Origin: Anadara kagoshimensis
Taxonomy: Eukaryota; Mollusca; Bivalvia; Arcoida; Arcidae
Direction of reading: 5' to 3'
Assembly: GCA_021292105.1 (NCBI GenBank)
Contig: CM037870.1
Location: 60,848,167 to 60,912,166, forward strand
DNA length: 64,000 nucleotides
A program made the position numbers and the translations under genes. Of the stretch, positions 46,319 through 58,300 are shown piece after piece. Numbering within the stretch: position 1 is the stretch's first letter; every line of letters begins with the position of its first letter. The notes beneath the pieces were generated by a model. The model was not told the origin of the DNA and did no database searches. It saw only the letters and a list, made by a program, of their open reading frames with translations.

Positions 46319-49300
46319 ATGGGTCATACAGGTACAGCAGCAACTTTGTATGTATTTGGCGTTCTTATAATTATCATAATAATAAGAATATCGTTTTGTG
46401 ATACAGAAAACAACATTGTCCTTGGGAATATATAACGAATAATTATATTGACTAAGCAGGAAATAGAAACTTGTGTGTATAAAGGAAAGGAACCTTATGA
46501 GTGGGAAGTATTGTGAAAGATAAAGCAGACATTTTTACCTGCTGTAAACCCTTTAATTCCTGTGTGTGGTATTGTTATTTCTGTATCGGTGTCTGTGTGA
46601 AGAGAATCAATATATCAATAAAAAAAATCCAAGCATTCATAGTGTAACGGGAAAGAGAGAAAATATAGGGTCGGACTGTGGATCGAACCCAGAACCTCCC
46701 TCACTATAGGAGAGTGCTCTACCACTGAGCTATCCATACTGCTACATTCCTCCCTTTCTTTTTTTCGATTTAACTCCCTTGAATGGAAACCACCAGGTTC
46801 CACCCTGGGACCAACCTATAGGTCGGATGAGCCCCAAAATGTAACAGGAAAGAAAAAAAAATGCAGGGTCGGACTGGGGATCAAACCCGGGACCTCCCAC
46901 ACTTAAGGCGAGTGCCCTACCACTGAGCTACTCAGATCACTACAAAAGTAAAACATTGCTATCACTATAGGGTTTTGGGTTCTCTGTTTCAGAAAGTGAC
47001 TAACCAACAGGTCGATTCCAAGGTGGTTTTGAATCAAAACAAGGAAGATAGAATAAGAAAAAAGGAGAAAAATCAGCGACCAATCTGGGACTTGAACCCA
47101 GAACCTTCCCAATACTAGCAGACCACCCTATGGATTGAGCTACTTTCCAACTATTTAGCCTTGTGTGCCACATTACTCCTTTCCATTATTGCAATTCAAC
47201 TTCCTTGAATTGAAACCACCAAGTTCCACTCTGGGACCAACCTGTTGGTTTGCCACTTTCAGGGTTCAGAAAAATCTCAAATGCAACAGGAAATGGAAAA
47301 ATTCCATCAGTCAAACTATGACTAAAACCTAGAACCTTCCCAATACTAGTAGGATGCTCTACCAGCTGAGCTAACCAGCCATCAATCTAGCCCAGTTTAC
47401 CACAATAGTTGTCAGACTGGAGATAATTGGTTTCTTTGTAGCTAATTTGGTATAGTACCCCAGGTCTGGGACTAAATATTAGAGGCTGATGTCTGTTTTC
47501 TGTTTAATAAGATAGAAATCTTCAAAATGGCCATTGACTGTTCTTTTGAGCATAACACATTTATAATTAGTCGAAGAGACCTTGGAAAATGTTATTTTGT
47601 GTCACAGTAGAGGTGGCATTGGAAGGAACAATCAGTTAATCTTGTTAATGTTTTTGAAAACCCTACAAAGATAAAATTTATTGCCACTTCACATATAGCT
47701 TGCAATGTCTCAATATAAATGCAATATTCATGAACATAAAACCCCACTCAATCAATCAATGTTGAGAAACTCTTCTATATAGATCCTGCCAGATGTTTGT
47801 GTTTACATTAAACATTAAAATGTTAATTTGTTTGAATGGTTTATACTACATGTATGTTAATCGGGGTGCTAGGTCTTGATTTGTTGTCACCTTTTTGGAA
47901 TGGCAATATTAATTTTGTTTTGTAGGTTTTGCAATGAATGGATCTGGCCATAAAATCCAGGCAAATGGTGATTCTAATACCAATGTAATAGTCATCCTTG
48001 ATGCAGGTGCCCAGTATGGAAAGGTAATCACCTACTTTTAACAACAACAATTTTTTTTATCTCCTCCTGACCATGTTGCTGTTGTTTGCTATTAGTCTGT
48101 AAAGTCTGATATGATGAACCACATATGCTTATTATACTGCTGATTCAGGGAAGTGGAGTAATGCTGTTTTATGCCACAGCCTAGATTTATATTGAGGTGA
48201 TCAGTTCTGAGTGGAATACCCAGAGAAAATCACCTACCTTCAGCAAGTGGATAGACAAACTTTCCCACACTATTTTTTTCACTCAACAGTCTTAGTCCAG
48301 CAGTAATTCACTGGCTTTCTATGTCCAAGTATTTGACATACTAACTTTCAAATTCAAGGACTGGGAGTTAAAACCAAAATACATCATAACCACAACCGTA
48401 TCTTCTACCCAAACTAAACTGAGGTCCTGCAAATACAAAATTGTAACAAAAGATGCTTTCCAATGCAAGCAACATAAAGAAGTTTAGTGCTCAGAATAAT
48501 TTAATTAATATGATATCTATATCTTTCAAGCAGTGTAATAAATACAGTGTATGTGTACTGTAACTTATGTAGATTTATGATGGAAATTATAGAGACTGGT
48601 ACACAAAAGTTATCATTTTTCAGGTAATTGACAGAAGAGTGAGAGAGCTGAATATTGAGTCTGAAATTTTACCACTTGATACTCCGGCATTTGCTCTGAA
48701 AGAAAGAGGATACAGGTAAACTTTAAATCTAAATTATATGATTCTTATAAATAAATAGCAATATTAGCCCATGACCAACATCCCCAATAGTAGTATCACT
48801 TACATGAACTGACCAATAGGTTGCCTCTTCATTAATTTTAGCTCATCTGATCCAAAAACCCAGATAAGCAATTAACTACTAGAAAAAATTTAATGATAGT
48901 TGGTAAAAATCATTTCTAGTTTTTAGATTTGCTAAAATGTAGGGGTTATGTCCCCTTTATGTCCCAAAGTCATCAAAACCTATCTCGTGTACATACATGT
49001 ATTACAAAGTAAATTTGCTAAACCTTAAATATTTCACATCTAACATTCCTTTTGCATTTGGTTCTCAACTTGCATAAATCTTGTTTCTGTGTCTAGATTT
49101 GAAATCCCACTGAGGAAAGATCCTTATGTGAGGAACTTTGTCAGTAGGCTTGTCGAAGGTTAGTGGTTTTATCTGGACTCTCTATGCCTTTCCTCTGTCC
49201 ACAACAAATTGTCTAGATATAAATGATGTAAAGAATTTTGACTGGGGCATAAAAAGCCATTAAATCCAAACCATTCAATTAAGAAATAACATTGAAGCAG

Positions 49301-52300
49301 TTCATGTTAAATATGCTATTCCTGACTCTCATTCATAATACAGAATGAATACACTCAAATAGAATGTTATTTCTTATATTTACAATCATAAAAAATATTG
49401 ATAGCATGTCCGAAATGTAAAATTATCGCTACAATAATTTATTTCATTCAAGATTCTGACAAACATACGGGATTAATGGAACAGCCTTGCTCCAAATAAG
49501 GAAAGTTACGTCGGGGGTAGACTTGGATGCTGACCAATCAAAAAATGCATGACGTAATAGACGTCATTCTGTGACGTAATCGAATAGTTACACGTTACGT
49601 AATCAGAGGTCATGACCCCACACTGTATTCAAGAGCAATTGAATGCCAGTAAAACAAATAGGTTCATCTAAAGAAGGTCAAATCCAATTGTAAATATTCC
49701 ATATTGTGGTATATACATGAGGTAGAAAATTTTCTTACATTGATATGTAATAACAGCGTATTTAAATTTTATTTTAGGGGTATAATTATATCTGGTGGAC
49801 CAAATTCAGTGTATGCAGAGAATGCTCCAAAATATGATCCAGATATATTCAGATGTGGTGTTCCAGTGTTAGGAATATGCTATGGCATGCAGGTTTGTTA
49901 AAATGAATAAAAAAAAAACCACCATCAATAAATGGGGACAATTTTGAAATAAAAGCTGGGAAAGAATGGAGAGGATGAATAGAGTTCTGTGCTCCAATCA
50001 AGAGTATTTTGTATATATTGAGGTGATTAGTTCAAAGATTATGTAAGAAACCAGAGTACACACAGAAAACCATAGATCTGATGATCTCTAATATAAAGTT
50101 GTCAATAGACATTTTGAATTAGTTGATTTTAAAATAACTGCTGTTACAATTAAATATTATATAGAGATACTCTTCCAAGTTTTATCAGCTTTAACTTCTG
50201 GTGTTGAGCATTGTAAAAACTACATGTTTTATACAGGATACAGCCTATACAATCTGTTTTATACTCGTCCTAGATGGCAGTGTGGTCTAAAGCGCCCTCT
50301 CACCACCTCGGTTATATTTCCACTTGGAACAGATCCTATGTGAGAAAGTTTGTAAGTTTATTTGCTGAAAGTCTGTGGTTTAATCTGGGTACTCTGGTTT
50401 CTTCCGTAATCCTTGATCTGACTGCTGAAAGAATCTTGACTAAAGGGGTAAACAACATATCTCCACTCTAATCTATTTTATACCTCATTAAAATAATAAA
50501 TTTTACACATTTTTCATATCATATTCATATCTTAATTCTATGACAGTAGAATGTGTTAACAGTGTCTATTTTCTTACAGTGTAACTTTATCCATATCCTA
50601 TGTGTATAGTAAAATGAGGATTTATTGTCAACATTTGCTCATTAGTTTGTGGCATATTGAAGGGGTCTAGCAATAAATCGAGCACAGGGAGGCGTATAAA
50701 GAAAACATAAAAGGACTACAGAATGCTGTGGTGATAAGAGAAGTGGCAAAGTTACTTAAGGGCATTCAGAGGTTCAAAATCCTCCGGTCCGAGGTCCAAG
50801 ACCCATTGATTTTAAATTTTGACCCTTGATATTTAGTCATTAAGTCTGATGAACCTGCAGTTTTATTTACCAGGATGATACTGCTCTTTCTCTTTGATAA
50901 CATAATTGTGTGTACATGAACCTTTCAATGTTGAAATTAGATTTTCAAAACTTTATGTGGGATCTGCCAAAAAATAAAGGCAAAGGGTTCTGGACCTTCA
51001 TTATGTTCATTTTCAATTCTGGTATTATGACAAATTAAGATGGTTGATCTATGACCAGTCTGTCAGATAACATTTTGTTCTATAATTACAGATGCTGAAT
51101 AAGGAGTTTAAGGGTACAGTAGAATGTAAAGAGTCAAGAGAAGATGGTCAGTTTAATGTTACAGTGGACAATAAATGTCCTCTATTTAAGTAAGTTCATT
51201 ATACATGTAGACAAATTTTTGTGACTGCTCTCGGGGTCCAGCAAAAGGATTCATTCCTATTGCCAAATAGCAAACATTTTTTTTCCAAATTTTGTAAGTA
51301 AAAATTCCCAAAGTAACTTTATAAAAACTGTGGATAAAATTCAAGAAAAGTGACAAAAACACTATACTGCTGCAAAGCTTGTATACATGTAATCTACACT
51401 TACACATACAGTGATGTGTATTCCATGTACATCTGGCACAAGGAACGCAACTTCTGCTATAATATTATTATTAAAAGATATATGTAAAAATGAGTAAATC
51501 AGATTATTTTATTTTTTATTTTTTCCCAAAATGTGAATTTCGTTCATTGATTTTTTTCCAAATTTCAGTCCAAGACTCCTTTCCTAGTATGGCCAACCCT
51601 GGTAGATGTTAGGGGTAATCTTACCTAGGTGATCAGTAAATTTAAAAACAAATTGTTTAAATGCAGACTAATAATAATGACTCAGTATTTTGTGAAGAGG
51701 AAATGTTCCTGATTCTATGTGTATATATTTAATACTTTCTCACTATTAAAACATCAAATTGTCATTGGATGAATTTGATTGCTATTGACAGTGCTGTACA
51801 ATGCAAGTAAAACTCTCACATTTTGCGAGTATGTGGGTACTTATTTGTAATTGTGAGTGGTTTTATCATATTCACTCGAGTCAAATCAGGATTGTCCTTT
51901 CTGTTTCTGACAATGAAACTACTCTCTTCAAGCAACATCTTTAAATCTTAACACTGCAATTTGTGAAGCGCTTATGTGGTCTCTTTTTCACATGTCATTT
52001 TCATCGCAGCGAAGGGTAAACAAAATGGACAAATATCTTTGTTTTTAAAGTCTGTGACTGAATTTAAAATTAGATTACTTCGGGAAGTCTACCGTTATCA
52101 ATAAACCTAAACAAACAGTTGCATCTAAGAGTGTCGGCGACGACCATATGAAAAACATAATGATCATAAACAATCGTTCCCAGTATCTTGGAAAGGCAGT
52201 TGCCTGAAAATCAGAGTTTGTAACCAGTAGAAGACATAAAAAAATCAAAGTCTCTTAAATTTTACATATGGCACTTGTAGCTACCTAGAAATGAGGACTC

Positions 52301-55300
52301 TGTCCTTCTGGAGCAACTGGTCTGACTCTCCTGTTTGAAGTAAATGTTTTTAACACAATTTGCCGGTTTTCAAAGTTTTTGCTTTGCTTTTGGGACTGTG
52401 GTTAAATATTGCTTCGTACCTATGTGTTTGATACCACAATAAATGTAAATCCCTTGAAAAAGTCTTAAAAATATTGACACAATGAAGCAGTGTTAAGAAA
52501 TGCTTCTAGTCTAGTTGATTTCAACTGAATACTGATATTTAGGAATTATAGTACTGTCAAAAATATGTAATGAATCAATAACATATTCTACTGACATTTT
52601 CTTAATGAAACTTTACAGAAGTTTGGGTAGGGCACTGGTAAATATGCCATTGGTTGTTCATGCACACAGTTGGGAAAAATGGACTTCCCAGTTGGGGTTT
52701 GTTTTAGGGGCACTTTTGAAATGACATCTCATTTACAGTTACAACTTGTTATTTTTGTTTTTATAGGGGGTTGAAGAAAGAACAAAGTGTTCTGTTAACA
52801 CATGGAGACAGTGTAGATAAAGTAGCTGAAGGATTTAAAGTTATAGCAAAATCTGGTAACTTAATTTCAGGTAAGACCACATAAAACTATGACTCAAATA
52901 AATGTTATCAGTTATAGTTTAGCGTTTTGTTATATTTCACAATAACTAAAACATTAAATATTCTGTACATATAATTTCTAGACAGTTCAGTATTACTCTA
53001 TAAACATGCATATTATGATCACGGATAAATGTTATATATTTGTACAATATATTTGCACACACCTATTAACAGGTATAGCAGATGACAAACAGAAGTTATA
53101 TGGTGTACAGTTCCATCCAGAAGTGGATTTAACAGAACATGGGATGCACATTATGAAGAATTTCCTATACACAATAGCACACTGTGAGGGTACCTACACA
53201 ATGGCTAGTAGAGAGAAGTCGTGTGTACAGTATATAAAAGACACAGTGGGAGATCACAAAGTTCTGGTAAGACTTGACTGCTAGCTCCTAAGAGTTTTCA
53301 GAACCAACAAACTGCATAAAAATGTTAATTGAGTGCAGTCAATTGTTCAGTCAAATTTCTGTGTTATGGAAGGAGTGGAGTGATAATGGTCAGGGCTGTC
53401 AATCTGTTGAAGTTGAGTCCAAAAGTGTGCCCCCCCATTCCCAAATCTAAAACCAATATTTATCCCATAGAGTTTGGTGATTTTCCTAATTTGAATAAAT
53501 TATCTACAAAACTTTTACTTTTACATTACTACTATGTTTTAAGATCACTGCGGTAGCTCAGTTTGTAGATTGCTCACTCCGTAAGTGGGAGGTCATGAGT
53601 TTGATCCCCAGCCAGGTATGACCCAAGACTTGAAAGTGGGTAGTGACTGTTCTTTCACCAAGCACTCGACAGTCACGGTTCTTTCGGATGGGAACTTAAA
53701 TTAAACGAGGTCCTGTGTCACGGTGGGGTTGGCACGCTAAAGAACTCTGCTGTATAATGCCATCAGTGCAACACACAGGCAAAACTTCTGCACCTTTGCT
53801 TATAGCTGGTGACATCTCAATATAAGTGAAATATTCTTGACTGGTAGGTTAAACACCATTACTCAACTCAACTACTATGTTTTAAAGGTATCAATACAAG
53901 GTTTTATTGTATTGTAAAATCACACGTTCTCAGGGGTGATTTTAATTTCGCCATTTATGAGGATTTGTAAATTCCTTAAGATTTAATGTTGTTCGAAGTT
54001 GTTTACCTACCAAAGCTTCAGTTAGGATTATTTCACAGAATAGTTCGACAAAATGTTTCTTTTATGTATACTCAAATTGTAAAGCATTTGTCATGTATTA
54101 CAGATGTTGCTAAGTGGAGGTGTAGATTCTACAGTTTGTGCAGCATTATTACACAGAGCGTTAAAACCAGATCAGGTGATAGCAGTTCATATAGATAATG
54201 GTTTTATGAGAAGAAATGAAAGTGCATCTGTACAACAATCATTACAACAAATTGGCCTAGATGTCAGAAGTAAGTTGGAAAATGTGAAAAACACATGTAG
54301 TCAGTGTTCCAAATAACTGTTAGTCCCACAGTCTGAGACTGGTTACTTTTGGGAATGACTGGTTACTTGTTCAGTAATCTCCTATACACCACAATTGAAA
54401 ATGTTAAAATTATCAAAATGTCACAATAGACTTGGCATACTAAAGAGGCCTCCCTGCTGCCCTGAACACACTGCAATCATGAATATTTTTGTCACTTCAC
54501 CTATAGCTGGTGACATCCTGATACTAGTGAAATATTCTTAACGGAAATGTAGAACCTCAATTCAAATTAATTCTCACTGAAAACATGAATTGTAAGATCA
54601 TTTCTCACTGGCTATGAATTGTACAAAGGGAAGCAACTGCCACTGTTTTAGCATTAGAATTTCACATAGACACATATTTCAAATAGTCCTCAATTCAGGG
54701 ATTAATCAAGGGCCTATTTAGGGCCGAAATTCGGCCCCATTCCCAATGGAAAAAACATAGATTTTTTCCCAAAATCATCTGAGAAAATTCCCAATTAGAA
54801 AATTGTGTTGTTTTTAAACAAAAACGAGAGCAAATTTTGAAAAAAACCCAATCACATAACAGCAAGTATTACACAAAGCGCCTCAAGACGGAGGATGCAA
54901 AATCAAGTAAAAAGATTCTAGAAATGACACCTGCAAAGCAAGATAAAAATACAGTTTCTACATCAAAGGCTTCCAAGACCGTAAGTAAACTGACTTCTGA
55001 CATAGAGATTGAAAGTAAACCGGCAAAATGCGATGATGTCGAAGTTTTCCCAAAATGAGCAAAAAGTTGATAGTTTTTCCCAATTTTTAGTTTAGGGCCT
55101 TTTCCCAAAAGACCCTGATAAATCCCTGCAATTGTCATTCAGTTTTATCCAGTTGTTCTAGAAGAGAAGTTTAATACACTTAGGTACAAATTACCTTACT
55201 AACATACTCTGCTGAAACTAGGTCAGTTGTAATAATTACATATTATAGCCGTTTTAATTTTACAGCACTAGACGGCCATTTTGGAATACAATATCTCGTC

Positions 55301-58300
55301 AGTAGTGCTTGGACCAAAATTGTTTTTCAAGCTGTTGAAAAGATACCCAAAGGACCAAAATATATTTGATCAAAGGAGGTTGTGCGCTATGGGCCCCTCC
55401 CGGCACCACAATTTTAATAATTTTTTGAAGGGGGAAATATCTTTGATATGTTACCGAACACATTGCCAATTATACAAATGAAATAAATCCATAAAATTTT
55501 TACACAAAAAATATTTTAAACTGTCGTCATGTATCACTAAAGTACTGGGTGTTTGTCCTATTTTTCGAAATATTGACGTTTTTCGGGTACATTTCTTCAA
55601 ATTAAACTATGAGCGCAGTCGTGCTCCAAAAAGATATTTAAACTATAAACTAATGTTAAATAAAAGAACCTTGTGTTAAAATATTTTTGTGGAGCACGAC
55701 TGCGCTCATAGTTTAATTTGAAAAAAATCGTCAATAAAATTGTCCACTAAAGTCGGGAAGTATGGGGTAAAGTAAATTGTGTAGCACAATGTGGCTAAAG
55801 TGAACATTTACTTATATTTTCTTTCTGTTATAATAAGCAAAAATATATATATATATATCTGTGATTTTTGTGGATTACATATATTTTAACAAAACGGAAT
55901 CGATAAAATTTTATGCATTTATAAATAACTGTTTAAAAACAACGCCGGTAACCGTTTATGCTATAGAGCGTAATGCTACACATTTTAGAAATGGACGACG
56001 TCGTCAAGAACAACAACAACAACTGGTCACACCGGCTACGTAGATCGTTTAACAACATTGATATACAACTCAAGCTACACATTCGCGATTTCAGTGATGT
56101 GCATATAATTATGTAAATTTTCTTTTTCATTTTATTTCATGGATACTGTTATTTTGTGTCTGATAATATGGTGATACGAAAATTGGCACACATATCCTGA
56201 CTCCCGACAGTCGGGACAGAGTTCAGTGACACCGAGGTGAAAGTCACTTGTACCGGTTTATGTGTATGGTTTACAATGTAGCGATCATAATTCCATTAAT
56301 TTTGAGAAGCGGTTTTTGAAAAACACGGCAAATCAAGCAATGAAAAAAATAAAATTCAGGAATGTCAGTTGGGAGCGTAGATCGGATTACACACGGTCTT
56401 GTACTATGAAAACTTTTGTTTACATCTAATAGCGCGGTGGGGCAATAGGTAGCGGTGTGGACTTACAAACTGACGACCCGGGTTCAAATCCCGATGAAGA
56501 CTGTATTTCTTTTCTTTTTCTTTTCTTTTTTTTTTTTTTTTTAATATATCATTTTTGAAAAAATATAAATTATATTTTTATAAATTATTAACATTACATT
56601 CGATGAGGATAAATTAAATCTCTCTCACACCTCTCCACACAACTCATATTTGTTAAATATTAAACATGTATATTAGGTCCAGTTGCTTTTATTATTTTCA
56701 TTTTTTTTCTCTCTCGCACCTATTAATTTTTTTTTTTCAAAAATTTAAATTTTTATCATAAATCTCGTTTTTAATTATATATTTTTAATTTTACTATTTC
56801 CTTTTTTCTGCAGCATTTAAAAAAAATATTATCACAAATCAGGAGGTTTTATTTATTAACTTTAATTTCTTTTCTCTCTCTCATCTTTTCAGGGAATTTT
56901 GGAATTATTGAAATACATGGTTTTTTAATAATTCACCCAGTTTATTTACGTACAGAAGTTTTCATCATAAGGTGTTGTTAGATCTTGTTCTAAATACAAA
57001 TACATGTATACACATAAGTTATAAATTGCTAATATTGGAATGGTGAACTTTTAAGATAATTTGACCCTCCAAAAACTGAACCTCGTCACTAATTACTAGT
57101 ATTAGTACCCTCTCAATTAAACTTATGTAGTCTGTCTTTTTGTTTGCCAAAAGTTTTATCCTCATCGCCTCCTTAAGCGCTTATAAATATTTATGTCTGT
57201 CCATCCTTTCACTGTGTTCCCAAAATGATGTTGTCTTATGAAAGAAGATCCATCCTGCATAATTTACATTTGGTGGTTCAATACAATGATCAAGGGACTA
57301 GCACCACTAACATTTACACACATGGTATTCTAACTTGTAGAAGGAGATCTTGATGGTGCTACTTTTCAGTAAAAGTGGAAGTGAGACCCACCTTTCCTAA
57401 ATTAGTAAGACTACTCTGTATACATAACCTGGTAATTATTTTTATTTACATGTACATGCATATGGGATGTTTAACACTGATGAACTATTAAACTCGCGTT
57501 GATTGGTTGGTGATTAAGACGTCTGTTAAGATTATTTCTATTATACAGAGGCACCCAGCTTGCCTGGTTTTCTGTACCATCAAGTAACTGATCAGAGAAA
57601 AACAGTGAATTTCCGGAAAGAAGCCTATAAACATTTTTGCATTAAATACCATCCCAAGTTCGATTTGCATGAGCTGCAATGATCCCTATTCGGATGATAT
57701 TTAGGCATTTGCAACCGATCTCCGACGAGGCATTGCAGTTGTGTCTTTTGGTGGTCACATCTCATTGGTTGAAATAGAAAGGGAGATAATAACGACATTC
57801 CATTGTACTGATTTTGCACTCTAGAAAAGAAACTAATTGACCAATTTTGATGAAAATTAGTTTCTAGGTACAATCTTAGATGCTGTACATGTTGCGCTAA
57901 AAGTCGGTCATTGTGACCTTGTTTTTATGGTCTGGTGATTTTCTTCAATTTTGATCAAACTTGGTTCATATCTACGACTTTATATGCTCTACATATTGCA
58001 ACACAGAAAAGATCATTGTGACCTAGTTTTTAGTCAGTGATTTTCTTTGATACTAGTAATATAAAGTTTAATATGACAATTTTGATGAAACGTGGTCGTA
58101 AGTACAATTTCAATGATGTATGTGTTTCAACACAAAGAAGGTCATTGTGACCTACTTTTTCATGGCCTAGTGAAATTTTCTTGAAAGTTGCAGTACCTTA
58201 GATAGTAAAACATTAACGATTCTTGTTATGAACATCATAATTATAGAAAAATAACAATTTCCAGAAGTTATTACACCTTTATCTTCATTCAAATACACCT

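Noticed and set aside
46675-46745. Functional tRNA gene on the minus strand
   Set aside because: A box, B box and an anticodon stem are present, but the acceptor stem does not pair and related copies lie beside it. SINE heads explain it better.
49704-49901. GMPS exon 4 starting at the upstream ATG (49704)
   Set aside because: The conserved protein begins after the acceptor at 49777, and upstream residues are unrelated to GMP synthase.
54837-55058. Lys-rich 73-codon frame as a host gene
   Set aside because: It lies wholly within an element with CAGGG inverted ends and has no splice partners.
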